Notes: a model not told the origin generated them from the letters alone. A stretch of DNA of 64,000 nt from Herbiconiux sp. A18JL235 (GCF_040939305.1 NZ_CP162511.1:2170001-2234000); one strand, 5' to 3'. Positions 36,575 to 48,764 are shown, numbered from the stretch's first letter. Numbers and translations: made by a program.

Positions 36575-37176
36575 GCGCGCTTGGGCGCCTTGCCGAGCGT
36601 GACGGCGGTGATCGCCGACATGATGCCGGTGACGATGAGCAGGATGCCCGTGAACAGCACCAGGATTCCGATCGACTCGAGCGGCAGGAAGATCACGATG
36701 ATTCCGGCGACCACCGACACGACGCCGAGGATGGTACCGAACCACTGCGAGGAGTCCTTCGCGGTCTCGATGACGGCCATGACGCCCTCGATGATCCAGG
36801 AGAAGCCGATGACCAGCGCGAGTGCCACGAGCGACACGACGGGGTTGCGGATGGCCACGACGCCCGCCACGATGAGCAGCACACCGAGGATGATCTGCAG
36901 CGCCCTGATGCCTCCCGTCACCGAGTTGTTCACGATGCCCTGCACGATGCGCACGAGGCCGACGATCCAGAAGTAGAGCGCGAACAGGAACGCGATGGTG
37001 TAGACGATCGCGTCGGGGTTGTTGAACGACAGCACCAGCACCACGATGCCCAGCACGAGCGACAGGATCGCACGGATCCACAGACCGCCCTTCAGCCAGC
37101 GCAGCGCCGCCGCACTGATGTCGCCCTGGAACAGCCAGAAGCCGCCGGCCGGGTCGGTGTTCGTCGTCGTCGTCAT
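36571..37176 (-). CDS. HdeD/DUF308-family membrane protein
   Basis: 201 residues, six hydrophobic helices in the repeated pattern of HdeD (GIRALQIILGVLLIVAGVVAI and similar). Acid-stress or general membrane-stress role by family; no direct evidence. ATG 37176 after GAGGGGGAG; the upstream ATG 37203 lacks support. Confidence 0.85.
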   Translation of the reverse strand: MTTTTNTDPAGGFWLFQGDISAAALRWLKGGLWIRAILSLVLGIVVLVLSFNNPDAIVYTIAFLFALYFWIVGLVRIVQGIVNNSVTGGIRALQIILGVLLIVAGVVAIRNPVVSLVALALVIGFSWIIEGVMAVIETAKDSSQWFGTILGVVSVVAGIIVIFLPLESIGILVLFTGILLIVTGIMSAITAVTLGKAPKRA

Positions 37177-37363
37177 GGGCTCCCCCTCGTGCGGGCCGGT
37201 CACGGCGACCGGCGTGTTCTCTCGGCTCCGAATCTAGCGGTTGCTGGCCGTCGCATGTGAGTCAGCCGTGACGACGCGCCGAAGCCCGGCGGGTGTCGGT
37301 GGCGTCGCCTACTCTCGGCAGTGAGCAATCGTCAGTATCGGGGGTCGGATCGAAAGGATCGTC

Positions 37364-38377
37364 ATGCCATCATCGCGCCGTCAGCAATTCCTCGTCGGCA
37401 TCCTCCCGCTTCTCGCAGCAGGAGCGGCGTTGCTCTCAGGGTGCGCGGGCGGCCCACCCGACGCGGCTCCGAGACCGACGGAGGGCCCGCTCGAGCGGTA
37501 CTTCTCCCTCCTGGGCGGGGGTGATGACCAGGCGGCGATGGACGAGCGCGAGCGAGGTGTGCAGGATGCGGTCGCCGCGTGCATGAAGGTCCAGGGCTTC
37601 GAGTACGTGCCCGACACCTCGAGCGTCACGATGTATTCCGACTCGTCGCTCGACGTCGAGTGGGGGAGTGCCGAGTTCGCCGAGCGATACGGGTACGGCG
37701 TGTCTACCGACCCGTTCGGCATGAACGGGCAGGCGACCGGCACCGAGGAGCACACCGACCCGAATGCCGACTATGTCGACTCGCTCAGCGAGACGATGCG
37801 TGCCGCCTACGAGGAGGCGCTCTGGGGAGCCGGCTCCGCTGACCCCGGCGCCGACTACGACTGGACGACGGCGGGCTGCTTCGGCGCGGCGCAGCACGAC
37901 GCCGAGAGCGATCGCGCCTACTGGGACGATCCCGACTATAAAGCCCTCGAAGAGGAGATGAACTCCCTCGACGCCCAGGCGAACGCCGATCCGGCCGTGG
38001 TGTCGGCCCTGGCGGAGTGGACGGAGTGCATGGCCGCCGCCGGGTACCCGGGGCTGGAATCGAGCTCGGCGGCCCAGAACGAGATCACCGACGCCTACCT
38101 GGCGCTGACCGATCCGGGCGCCGCTGACCGCCCCGACTCGGCCCCGTCAGACGGAACGGGCCAGATGCTCATCAGCCCTCAGACGGCGCCCGACCCTGCC
38201 GCCTTGCACGAGGTCCAGCAGCGGGAGATCGCGACGGCGAAGGCCGACCATTCGTGCGGCCAGTCGACGGAGTCGGCCGAGGCCGTGCGCAGCGCGCGGG
38301 AGCGACTCGAAGCCGAGTTCGTCGAGCGGCATCGCGAGACGCTCGACGCACTGGTGTCGAGGTACGGGGCCAAGTGA
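37364..38377 (+). CDS. predicted secreted lipoprotein of unknown function
   Basis: 337 residues. Signal peptide with lipobox LSGC (Cys near residue 27). The mature part is acidic, with paired Cys residues (AACMKVQGFEYVP, WTECMAAAGYPGL) that look like a repeated helical CxxxxG module. No family recognised. GTGA overlap with the adaptor gene at 38374 makes it the first gene of an exporter cassette, so a role in that exporter (substrate capture or signalling) is inferred. Confidence 0.8.
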   Translation: MPSSRRQQFLVGILPLLAAGAALLSGCAGGPPDAAPRPTEGPLERYFSLLGGGDDQAAMDERERGVQDAVAACMKVQGFEYVPDTSSVTMYSDSSLDVEWGSAEFAERYGYGVSTDPFGMNGQATGTEEHTDPNADYVDSLSETMRAAYEEALWGAGSADPGADYDWTTAGCFGAAQHDAESDRAYWDDPDYKALEEEMNSLDAQANADPAVVSALAEWTECMAAAGYPGLESSSAAQNEITDAYLALTDPGAADRPDSAPSDGTGQMLISPQTAPDPAALHEVQQREIATAKADHSCGQSTESAEAVRSARERLEAEFVERHRETLDALVSRYGAK

Positions 38378-39915
38378 GCGACGACGGCGCCGGCGTGACC
38401 GACCGGCACGAGCGCACGCGACTGCCGTGGAGTCGCGCTCGTCGATTCGTGGCCGTGGTGTCGGTCGTGGCTGTCGCCGCGCTCGGCACGGGCCTGGCGC
38501 TCGGGAGCCTCGTCGTCTCGCCCGCCGACCGCGAGGCCCAGAACGCCGCCCCACCCGCCGGCCCCATCACCGTGCCCCTGGAGGAGCGGGTGGTGCAGAG
38601 CACCGTCACGACCCGGGCCGACGTCACCCACGCCGACGCCGTCGGCCTCTCGCCCGATCTGAGCGGCTTGGCGGGAGCTGCGGTGACGACCGGCAGGGTG
38701 CCCGAGGTGGGCGCGCAGCTCGATGCCGGATCGGTGGCGCTCGAGATCGCCGGGCGGCCGCTCCTCGTGCTCCCCGGTGAGCTCCCCGCCTACCGCACCC
38801 TCCGGGCCGGCATGTCGGGCCCCGACGTCGCCCAACTGAAGACCGCGCTCACCTCCCTCGGCATCGACTCCGGGGGCTCCGACGACGTCTACGACTCGAG
38901 CACCGCGAGCGCGGTGCGGGAACTGTACCGGCGCTCCGGCTACACCGCACCGGCCGATCCCGACGCCGAGCGCGAGGCCCGCGCCGCGCGCTCCGCCCAG
39001 CGCGCCGCGCAGGCGGCCCTCGACGACGCGAGAGCCGCGCTGCACACCGCCGGCGTCGCCCCCGGAGGCGCCGCACTGCTCGAACTCGACAACGCCGTGC
39101 GCGAGGCGCAGCGCGAACTCGACGTCGCGGTGGCCGGCGGCGCGCCCGAGGTGGACATCGCTCGCCTCTCCGACGCGCTCGCCCTCGCGACCGCTCGACG
39201 CAGCGAGGGAGCCGCGGCGCCCGACACCGCCGCGCAGCAGGCGGCGGTCGACGCGGCGGCGCGGCAGCTCGACGACGCCACCGCCGAAGCCGCCCGAGCG
39301 GAGCAGCAGGCGCTCACGCCCCTTCCGTCCTCGGAGGTCGCGTTCCTCACCTCGCTGCCGCGCAGGGTCGACTCCGTCTCCGCCGCCCGCGGCAAGGCCG
39401 CGTCCGGCGAGGTGATGACCGTGTCGGGAGCCGAGCTCGTGCTCTCGGGAACCGTCGGGGAGAGCGACGCGCCGCTCATCGCGTCGGGGGCTCGCGCGAC
39501 GTTCACGGCTCCCGACGGCAGCGAGCACGGTGCAACCGTGCGCTCCGTCACCGAAGACACCGGAACCGACAAGCCCTCCGGGGGCGGCACGGCAGCGGAG
39601 GGCACAGCGGCCACGGGGCGGCGCTACCGTGTCGTCCTGGTTCCCGACGCACTCGACGACGCCACGGTGCAGGCCGTCCGTGACCGCAACGTGCGGGTGT
39701 CGATCCCGGTGCAGAGCACCGACGGGGCCGTGCTCGCCGCCCCGATCGCCGCGCTCACCTCGGGCGCGGGCGGAGAGAGCCGCCTGGAGCTGGCGGAGGA
39801 GGGGGGAACCCGCCTCGTCACGGTGACGACCGGGCTGTCGGCGGGCGGCTACGTGGAGATCCGCTCCGACGATCCCGCGGTCGTCGCAGGGTCGAGGGTG
39901 GTGGTCGGCCGATGA
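38374..39915 (+). CDS. membrane-fusion/adaptor protein with peptidoglycan-binding domain
   Basis: 513 residues. One N-terminal membrane helix at about 24-46. A peptidoglycan_binding_1 motif (AGMSGPDVAQLKTALTSLG) is near 145, followed by an Ala-rich coiled coil at about 190-330 and a HlyD-like beta domain. This matches adaptors coupled to MacB-type FtsX transporters in actinobacteria. GTG start overlaps the lipoprotein stop; ATGA overlap with the ATPase gene follows. Confidence 0.82.
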   Translation: MSDDGAGVTDRHERTRLPWSRARRFVAVVSVVAVAALGTGLALGSLVVSPADREAQNAAPPAGPITVPLEERVVQSTVTTRADVTHADAVGLSPDLSGLAGAAVTTGRVPEVGAQLDAGSVALEIAGRPLLVLPGELPAYRTLRAGMSGPDVAQLKTALTSLGIDSGGSDDVYDSSTASAVRELYRRSGYTAPADPDAEREARAARSAQRAAQAALDDARAALHTAGVAPGGAALLELDNAVREAQRELDVAVAGGAPEVDIARLSDALALATARRSEGAAAPDTAAQQAAVDAAARQLDDATAEAARAEQQALTPLPSSEVAFLTSLPRRVDSVSAARGKAASGEVMTVSGAELVLSGTVGESDAPLIASGARATFTAPDGSEHGATVRSVTEDTGTDKPSGGGTAAEGTAATGRRYRVVLVPDALDDATVQAVRDRNVRVSIPVQSTDGAVLAAPIAALTSGAGGESRLELAEEGGTRLVTVTTGLSAGGYVEIRSDDPAVVAGSRVVVGR

Positions 39916-40610
39916 GCACGCTCCTCGAACTACGCGGGGTCGGCCGTCGCTACGACGGTCCCGAACCGGTGTCGGCACTCTCGCAGGTCGACCTCACCCT
40001 CCATCGGGGCGATCACCTCGCCATCACCGGCGGGTCAGGGGCGGGCAAGTCGACCCTCCTCGGCATCCTGGGCCTGCTCGACCGGCCAAGCACCGGCACC
40101 CACCTGTTCGAGGGCGTCGACGTCGGCGCGGCCGAGGAGAGCGAGCGAGCGCGGCTTCGGGCGACGTCGATCGGGTTCGTGTTCCAGTCGTTCCATCTCC
40201 TCGCCGATCGCACCGTGGCCCAGAACGTCGCTCTCGCCTTCCTCTACGGCGGTCTCGCGCGAGGAGAGCGACGCGAACGGGTCGAGGAAGCGCTAGAGCG
40301 GGTCGGCCTCGCGCATCGGGCCGGCTTCCTCCCCTCTCGCCTGTCGGGCGGCGAACGTCAGCGAGCAGCCGTGGCCCGAGCCGTCTGCACGCGGCCGTCG
40401 CTGCTGCTCGCCGATGAGCCCACCGGAAACCTCGACCGCCGCAACGCCGACGGCGTGCTCGAGCTCTTCGCCGAGCTGCACGCCGACGGGCTCACCATCG
40501 TCACGATCACCCACGACCCTCGGGTCGCTGCCGCCGCCCGGCGGCAGGCCACCATCGACGCGGGTCGCCTCTCAGTGCCGGCAACCGCAACGCGGGAGGC
40601 GGTGTCGTGA
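39912..40610 (+). CDS. ABC transporter ATP-binding protein (MacB/LolD type)
   Basis: 232 residues. Walker A GGSGAGKST near 38, ABC signature LSGGERQR near 140, Walker B LLLADEPTGNLD near 160, H-loop ITHD near 195. Full-length domain. Part of the lipoprotein-adaptor-ATPase-permease operon (ATGA and GTGA junctions). Confidence 0.92.
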   Translation: MSTLLELRGVGRRYDGPEPVSALSQVDLTLHRGDHLAITGGSGAGKSTLLGILGLLDRPSTGTHLFEGVDVGAAEESERARLRATSIGFVFQSFHLLADRTVAQNVALAFLYGGLARGERRERVEEALERVGLAHRAGFLPSRLSGGERQRAAVARAVCTRPSLLLADEPTGNLDRRNADGVLELFAELHADGLTIVTITHDPRVAAAARRQATIDAGRLSVPATATREAVS

Positions 40611-41890
40611 AGAGAGTCGGTGCGAGTTGGAGAGTCGGCGCGAGGAGCAGCCGAGCCGAGGACCGACGCGCCGGGCCCTCGCTTCTCGAGGTGGCCGCGG
40701 AGGCGGTCGAGGGGGTCGGGGGGAGACGGTCGCGCCTGCTCATCGGTGCGATCGGCACGGCGGTAGGGGTGGCGACGCTCGTCATGGCGCTGGGGCTCGG
40801 GCAGACCGCGGCCGGCCGCATCGCCGATCGCTTCCACGCGGCCTCGGCCACGCAGGTCGAGGTGCGGCCGACGGAACAGAAGGGCTCCGACGGAGACAGC
40901 CACGCGACGGCGGTGCTGCCGGACGACGCCATCGACCGTGCGCTCCGGCTGAGCGGGGTTCGGGCAGCGGCCCTCCTCGCCACCGTCGACCCCGTGCGCG
41001 CACCCGTGCGCGCCGCGGCCGTGGTCGACCCCGAGGCCCCGGCGCACGCGTCACCGCCCGTGCTCGCCCTGGCCGGCGATGCGGTGACGGCCTTCGAGGG
41101 CCGTGTCGACCACGGCCGGTTCTTGGAATCCGGGCACGAGGCCCGCGCCGACCGCGTCGCCGTGCTCGGCGCCTCCGCCGCGGCGGCGCTCGGCATCCCT
41201 GGAGCCGAGACCGCACCCTCGATCGACATCGCCGGTCACTCCTACACCGTGCTCGGCATCCTCACCGAGGCAGCCGGCGATTCGACGCTCCTCGGTGCCG
41301 TCATGGTGCCGCGCAGCACCGCGCTCCACGACTTCGGCGGTCGCCCGGCCCTGAGCGGCGAGCGGATGCGACTGGCCATCGCCCCGGGCGCCGCCGAGCA
41401 GGTGAGCATGCAGGTGCCGGTCGCCCTCGATCCGAACGGCCCCGACCGGTTCACGGCGGGCGCCCAGGAGCCGCCGCCGGTGTTCCAGGAGGCCGTCAGC
41501 GGCGATCTCGACTCGGTCTTCCTGCTCATCGCGGCGATCACCCTGCTGGCCGCGAGCGTCGGCATCGCCGGGGTCTCGATGCTGAGCGTCTCCGAACGCC
41601 GCGGCGAGATCGGCCTGCGGCGCGCTCTCGGCGCCACCGCCCGGCACATCGCCCTGCAGTTCGTGCTCGAGTCGGCGCTCGTGGGCGGCATCGGCGGAGC
41701 CGCGGGAGCGGCCCTCGGCGTTGGCGGGGTCGTCGCCGTATCGGCCACGCAGGGCTGGGTTCCCGTTCTCGATGTCGCCACCGCCCTGCTCGGCGCCCTG
41801 GTCGGGGGAGTGCTCGGGCTCGTCGCCGGCAGCTGGCCCGCCCTCACCGCGACGAGGGTCGAACCCGCCGCGGCGCTGCGCGACGGGTGA
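40607..41890 (+). CDS. ABC transporter permease (FtsX/MacB type)
   Basis: 427 residues. One helix near 45-65, a large extracytoplasmic domain, then three helices in the FtsX domain (LLAASVGIAGVSMLSVSERRGEIGLRRALGAT at about 305-340). Classical MacB permease architecture, exporting lipids, peptides or drugs by a mechanotransmission mechanism. GTG start overlaps the ATPase stop. Confidence 0.9.
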   Translation: MKRVGASWRVGARSSRAEDRRAGPSLLEVAAEAVEGVGGRRSRLLIGAIGTAVGVATLVMALGLGQTAAGRIADRFHAASATQVEVRPTEQKGSDGDSHATAVLPDDAIDRALRLSGVRAAALLATVDPVRAPVRAAAVVDPEAPAHASPPVLALAGDAVTAFEGRVDHGRFLESGHEARADRVAVLGASAAAALGIPGAETAPSIDIAGHSYTVLGILTEAAGDSTLLGAVMVPRSTALHDFGGRPALSGERMRLAIAPGAAEQVSMQVPVALDPNGPDRFTAGAQEPPPVFQEAVSGDLDSVFLLIAAITLLAASVGIAGVSMLSVSERRGEIGLRRALGATARHIALQFVLESALVGGIGGAAGAALGVGGVVAVSATQGWVPVLDVATALLGALVGGVLGLVAGSWPALTATRVEPAAALRDG

Positions 41891-42000
41891 GGATGCTGCC
41901 GGCCCGTCCGGCGGTCGGGCGGCGGGCCGCCCGGGGTGCGGCGATCGAGCACGATCGGAGAAACCGGGCGTCGGTGGGGGCCGATACCCTGAACGCGAGC

Positions 42001-42010
42001 GGAGGAGAGA
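42001..42010 (+). promoter_or_regulatory. strong ribosome binding site of the UvrA-like gene
   Basis: GGAGGAGAGA just upstream of ATG 42013 fixes the start. A TACCCT hexamer at 41985-41990 could be its -10, giving a transcript separate from the exporter cassette. Confidence 0.5.
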
Positions 42011-42012
42011 GC

Positions 42013-44451
<2,439 letters not shown>

Positions 44452-44478
44452 CCGGCCGGCTCACGCAGCCGCGGCCGG
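44452..44478. terminator. imperfect hairpin between convergent genes
   Basis: CCGGCCGGCT at 44452-44461 pairs with AGCC (44467-44470) and GGCCGG (44473-44478) across a two-base bulge, directly after the UvrA-like stop. No T-tract. Confidence 0.4.
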
Positions 44479-44532
44479 CACCGCAGCACCCCGTGCACGA
44501 GCGACCCGCGCAACAGCGCGCGCCCGCCCGCC

Positions 44533-45951
44533 TCATCCCGCCGGAACCGGCCGCTCCGCCGCCCGCACCACGTACAGCGTGACGTCGTCGATCGTGAACC
44601 GATCAAGCTCACCGGCCCGTTGCTCCAGTTCGGCCGTGAGCTCAGCATCGAGTGGGAACCTCACCTGGTCCTTCAGCGCGAAGGCGACGAGGTCGGGGTC
44701 GTCGAGCTCAGTCGTCCAGCGCCCCTCGATGGGGTAGACGAACTCCCACGGCGCCATCCCCGCCACGTACACGTCACCCTCGTCGATGCCGAGCGACTCG
44801 AGCTCGGGCAGCACGAGCGCCATGCCCGAGGCCCGTTGGCCGGCGATGACCACCGAGGTGAAGACGCCGCACACCACGGCCACCGCGAGCAGCAGCACCG
44901 CGCCGATCCGGCTCGCGCTGAGCAGCACCCTCCGGCGCTTCGGGCGCAGCAGCTCGGCGACCCCCACGCCGGCCGCGGCGCAGAACAGCCACACCCAGGC
45001 GTAGTAGTAGTGGCTGAGCGCCACGTCCGATATCGCCAGGTAGAACGCCAGCAGCAGAGCGATCGCGGCGCCGAGCATCCCGAGCAGTGCCCATCGCCGG
45101 GAGAACACGGATGCGACGGTGCCGGCGAGCAGCACCAGCACGGGCACCACGCCCATGCCGTCGAACCAGAACCAGAGATTCGACCACCACGGCGGAAAGG
45201 TGTAGGCGACACCGGCGACGGCGATGAGGTGACCGGTGGCATCATGCTGCGACTGGAAGTCGAGCATGTACCGCACCGAGTCGAACAGCCCGACCGGCAG
45301 GTACACGAGCACCCCCACCACCGCCCCGACCCCGCAGAACACCGCGAGACCGGCGAGGCCCCGCCGGAGCGGCCGCCTCAGCACGACGAACACGAGCAGC
45401 ACCGGGACGAGCACCGCGCTCGACACCTTCGAGGTGACGGAGAACGCCATCGAGACGCCGGCGACGACGAGCCACCACCAGGGTCGCCCGCGGAACCACT
45501 GCCACACCGCGGCGAACGCGATCACCGCGAAGAGCACCATGAACGGCTCCAGCAACGCCAACCGGTCGAGCCGCACATTCGTGATGACGCCGTGGGGGAG
45601 CACGAGCCAGAACCCGGCGGCGGAGAGGGCGCCCACCCACCCGATCTCGCGGCGCAGCCAGAAGTAGAGCACCACGCCCGTCGCGAAGGCGGCCAGCGCG
45701 GCCACCGAGCGGCCCGTGACGAGACCCTGGCCGAAGAGCAGCTGGCCGAACCCCATCAGGTACTTGGCGAACGGCGGATGCTCCTGGTTGTCGGCGACGT
45801 CGCCGTGCAGGTAGTCCCAACCGGCATCGACGTAGATCGGCTCGTCGGCCGAGACGTTGGGGCCGGCCAGGTTCCAGAAGCACTGGTACAGGCCCCAGAG
45901 CATGACGACCGCCAACGCCGTCCACTCGATGAGGCGGGACGTACGCGGCAT
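44533..45951 (-). CDS. PMT/ArnT-type (GT39/83-like) glycosyltransferase
   Basis: 472 residues, about twelve membrane helices. The first periplasmic loop has the DEPIYVDAGWDYLHGD motif with acidic residues typical of the GT-C Asp-Glu catalytic site, then EHPPFAKYLMG. It uses a polyprenyl-phosphate sugar to glycosylate proteins or surface lipids. Leaderless: TAGCCT lies six bases before ATG 45951. Confidence 0.87.
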   Translation of the reverse strand: MPRTSRLIEWTALAVVMLWGLYQCFWNLAGPNVSADEPIYVDAGWDYLHGDVADNQEHPPFAKYLMGFGQLLFGQGLVTGRSVAALAAFATGVVLYFWLRREIGWVGALSAAGFWLVLPHGVITNVRLDRLALLEPFMVLFAVIAFAAVWQWFRGRPWWWLVVAGVSMAFSVTSKVSSAVLVPVLLVFVVLRRPLRRGLAGLAVFCGVGAVVGVLVYLPVGLFDSVRYMLDFQSQHDATGHLIAVAGVAYTFPPWWSNLWFWFDGMGVVPVLVLLAGTVASVFSRRWALLGMLGAAIALLLAFYLAISDVALSHYYYAWVWLFCAAAGVGVAELLRPKRRRVLLSASRIGAVLLLAVAVVCGVFTSVVIAGQRASGMALVLPELESLGIDEGDVYVAGMAPWEFVYPIEGRWTTELDDPDLVAFALKDQVRFPLDAELTAELEQRAGELDRFTIDDVTLYVVRAAERPVPAG

Positions 45952-45957
45952 CCGATC

Positions 45958-45963
45958 AGGCTA
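45958..45963 (-). promoter_or_regulatory. -10 box TAGCCT, leaderless start of the PMT gene
   Basis: TAGCCT on the minus strand, six bases, ATG 45951. Confidence 0.45.
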
Positions 45964-46051
45964 CCTCCCGGGGCGGGCCCGGCTCAGCCGGGCTCCCCGG
46001 CTCAGCCGGAACGCGCCAGGCTCTCGTCTCCTCGGAAGGATCGACTACCGG

Positions 46052-46564
46052 TCAGAGATCGACCTTCGCGTTCTCGCCCTCGTAGGGCTCGCCGGTCACC
46101 TTGGCTTTCACGAAGCTGAGGAGCGACGCCACACGGCCGCCCGGGGTGTTCCAGTACTCGGCCGACTCGGCCTCGAACTTCAGCAGCCCCACGTCGGGGT
46201 CGTCCGGCCCGTTCTGGAACCAGGCCTCCACGACCGGACTCCACAGCTCGCGCACCTTCGCGGTGTCGTCGACCAGCCAGGCCCGGCCCGAGAGCGACAC
46301 CCACGAGTCGTTCGAGCTCAGCGAGACGCCGGCGCGCGGCTCGGCCGTGAGATCGGCGACGGCGGACGAGCTGCGCGAGACGAGGAACCAGAGGTCTCCG
46401 TCGAACTCCGTCTCCTGCACGGTGAGCGGATGCGCGGTGAGCTTGCCGGTGGAATCGAGGGTCGTGAGCATGGCGAAGCGGAAGTCGCCGAGGAGCTCGG
46501 CGAGCTTGGCCACCGGGTCGTCGTCGGAGCCGGTGCGGGTGGATGCAGTGGTGTCGTCGGTCAT
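46052..46564 (-). CDS. pyridoxamine-5'-phosphate-oxidase-like (general stress protein 26) flavoprotein
   Basis: 170 residues, a split-barrel FMN-binding domain: FRFAMLTTLDSTGKLTAHPL near 35 and DLWFLVSRSS near 66. Members of this type bind FMN/FAD and lack known vitamin B6 activity. Start ATG 46564, seven bases after TAGCGT. Confidence 0.85.
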   Translation of the reverse strand: MTDDTTASTRTGSDDDPVAKLAELLGDFRFAMLTTLDSTGKLTAHPLTVQETEFDGDLWFLVSRSSSAVADLTAEPRAGVSLSSNDSWVSLSGRAWLVDDTAKVRELWSPVVEAWFQNGPDDPDVGLLKFEAESAEYWNTPGGRVASLLSFVKAKVTGEPYEGENAKVDL

Positions 46565-46571
46565 GCGGCTG

Positions 46572-46577
46572 ACGCTA
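46572..46577 (-). promoter_or_regulatory. -10 box TAGCGT, leaderless start of the PPOX gene
   Basis: TAGCGT on the minus strand, seven bases, ATG 46564. Confidence 0.45.
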
Positions 46578-46664
46578 CTGCGGTCGGGGCGCGACGCACA
46601 GGGCGCGAGGCTCGTTCCTACGAGGGCTCCGTGCACCGTGCGGCGCCGCGCCGCCTCGCCCGCC

Positions 46665-47369
46665 CTACGACAGGGCTTCGAGGATGAGCCCCGCCACCGC
46701 ATCCGGGTTCGACACCATGCTGGAGTGCGACGCACCCTCGAGCTCGACGGTCTTGCGCGAACCGGCGCGCTCGGCCATGAAGCGCATCGCCGCGGGAGGG
46801 ATGTTCTTGTCGGCCGTGCCGAAGATGTGCCACGAGGGAAGGGTCTTCCAGGCCGGGGTCTCCGACGGGAGCCCCTCGCCGAGCGCGGCGTCGCGGATGG
46901 CCCGCTGCGTGGCGGCGGCCAGCCGTGCCTCGGGCAGGGGGACGTCGGCGCAGAACTGGCCGGGGAAGAGCTCGCGGTCGACGATGAGGTCGTTGCTGCC
47001 GTCGCCGAGGGGGATGGGGCGCACGGTCTCGCCGAGCGTGCTGCCCGGGTAGCGGTTGCTCAGCTCGAGGGCGGTCTCGCCGTGGTCGGGCGAGAACGCC
47101 GAGACGTAGACCAGGCCCGTCACCGCGTCGCTTCCGACGGCGGCCTCCGAGATCACGGCGCCACCGTAGGAGTGACCGACGAGCACGACCGGCCCGCCCA
47201 CCGCCTCGACGGCGCGACGCACGTTGTCGGCGTCGGTCGCGACACTGCGCAGCGCATTCGGGGTGGCGATGGCGCTGACGCCCTCGTCACGGAGCGCGGC
47301 GATGACACCGTTCCAGCTGGCGGATTCGGCGAAGGCACCGTGCACGAGCACGACGGTGGGGGCGGTCAT
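46665..47369 (-). CDS. alpha/beta hydrolase
   Basis: 234 residues. VLVHGAFAESASW near residue 9 (oxyanion), VGHSYGGAVISEA near 71 (nucleophile elbow), and SHSSMVSNP near the end (catalytic His). Resembles the EstC/hydroxynitrile-lyase-like branch of small esterases. ATG 47369 with GAGAGGA at the right distance is preferred to ATG 47375, which overlaps the ribosome binding site. Confidence 0.85.
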   Translation of the reverse strand: MTAPTVVLVHGAFAESASWNGVIAALRDEGVSAIATPNALRSVATDADNVRRAVEAVGGPVVLVGHSYGGAVISEAAVGSDAVTGLVYVSAFSPDHGETALELSNRYPGSTLGETVRPIPLGDGSNDLIVDRELFPGQFCADVPLPEARLAAATQRAIRDAALGEGLPSETPAWKTLPSWHIFGTADKNIPPAAMRFMAERAGSRKTVELEGASHSSMVSNPDAVAGLILEALS

Positions 47370-47480
47370 GAGCATCCTCTCGATCGTCGTCGATGCGATG
47401 GCATCGACGTGTCGATGCCACGGTAGGGGAGCGGGGTCGGCCGATCGGCCCTGACACCCCCACCCTCATCCGGGACGTGC

Positions 47481-47486
47481 CAGGCT
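47481..47486 (+). promoter_or_regulatory. -10 box CAGGCT, leaderless start of the SRPBCC gene
   Basis: CAGGCT, six bases, GTG at 47493. Confidence 0.4.
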
Positions 47487-47492
47487 GGGAAG

Positions 47493-47975
47493 GTGCCCGT
47501 CATCGAATCCCGTTGCGTCGTGCCGGTGAGTCCCGAGGTCGCGTTCGCGGTGTCACAGACGACCGGGGAGATCCGGATGCGGTGGGATCCGTTCATCCGT
47601 CGTCAACACCTGCTCGACGGCGCGACGGTGCCCGCGAAGGGGGTGCGCACGTTCACCGTGCAGCGGTTCGGCCTGCGCATGATGAGCGAGTACGTGTCGT
47701 ACAACCCGCCGTCGAACGTGGGGATGCGCATGACGAAGGGCTCCTGGTTCTTCGAACGGCTCGCCGGTGGCTGGCGGTTCGACCCGGCCGAGGGCGAACC
47801 AGGCAGCACGCTCGCGGTGTGGCGGTACAACTTCGCCTGCCGGCCGCGCTGGCTGGCGCCGCTCGCCGAGCGCATCGGAGCGGGCGTGCTGCAGCGCGAC
47901 ATCGACCGGCGCATCCGCGGCTTCGCGCGGGGGTGCACCGATGCCGTCGTGCTGGAGGCCGTGCGGCGCGGCTGA
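47493..47975 (+). CDS. SRPBCC-family (START-like) protein
   Basis: 160 residues with a polyketide-cyclase-like beginning (VIESRCVVPVSPEVAFAVSQ) and a repeated beta-strand body. The fold binds a hydrophobic ligand; function unknown. GTG start, leaderless. Confidence 0.75.
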   Translation: MPVIESRCVVPVSPEVAFAVSQTTGEIRMRWDPFIRRQHLLDGATVPAKGVRTFTVQRFGLRMMSEYVSYNPPSNVGMRMTKGSWFFERLAGGWRFDPAEGEPGSTLAVWRYNFACRPRWLAPLAERIGAGVLQRDIDRRIRGFARGCTDAVVLEAVRRG

Positions 47976-48135
47976 CGAGCGCTGTCCGGACTTGTTCGGG
48001 ACTGGGGGAGAGGCGCCGTTCAGGCCCCGCACGGCCCGGCCGGGCTGCGAGCCTTGACGCGGCGGCCCGATCGGTCGCCGTCCACAGGGCGGTCGTCGGG
48101 GCATCCGGCGCGCCACGATGCAGGGAGAGAACGAC

Positions 48136-48741
48136 ATGCGGGCACAGGGAACGGCGACCGTCGCCGGGGTGATCGTGACACTGGCGATCGCGGCGCTGAC
48201 CGGATGCTCGACCGCCGGCACGGAGGCGCTCTCGGCCGAGAAACAGGGTACCGGAGCATCCGCCGCGCCGGCACCGAGCCAGACACCCACATCTGCCCCG
48301 AGCGCGACGCCGTCGGCCGTCACGCCGGCCACGCCCGCCGCCCCGACCTCCGTCCCCGCGCCGGGCGCGCAGCAAGACGGGGTCATCCCGGAGACGACGA
48401 CCGAGCAGGTCGTCCCCGACGTCTTCTCGTGGAAGTCGATCAACGGCACCTGGTGCCCCGAGAGCGGCGATTGCATCGAGATCTTCGACTACGGAACCGG
48501 CACCGGCAACGACCGCTTCGTCATGCAGCAATCGGCGGCGCCCGACGGCTGCCTCCTCGGCGACGCGTGGAACCCCACCTACCCGGGGAGCATGGTGATG
48601 ATCTGCCCGGCGTGGACGCCCACCCCGGCGGCAGTATTCGGCACCGCGACCTCATACGAGGCCGTCACGGGTGACGACTACACCCGCGACCGCATGTGGT
48701 TCTTCCAGGGCCTGGGTTCGCCGACGTTCTTCCGTCCCTGA
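48136..48741 (+). CDS. predicted lipoprotein of unknown function
   Basis: 201 residues. Signal peptide with lipobox LTGC, then an Ala/Pro/Thr/Ser-rich linker of about 55 residues, and a compact C-terminal domain of about 100 residues with three Cys (GTWCPESGDCIEIF, GCLLGD, MICPAW). Probably a surface-anchored binding domain; no family recognised. ATG 48136 after GGGAGAG. Confidence 0.75.
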   Translation: MRAQGTATVAGVIVTLAIAALTGCSTAGTEALSAEKQGTGASAAPAPSQTPTSAPSATPSAVTPATPAAPTSVPAPGAQQDGVIPETTTEQVVPDVFSWKSINGTWCPESGDCIEIFDYGTGTGNDRFVMQQSAAPDGCLLGDAWNPTYPGSMVMICPAWTPTPAAVFGTATSYEAVTGDDYTRDRMWFFQGLGSPTFFRP

Positions 48742-48764
48742 CTCGGGCGCGGGGGCGCCGCCGC

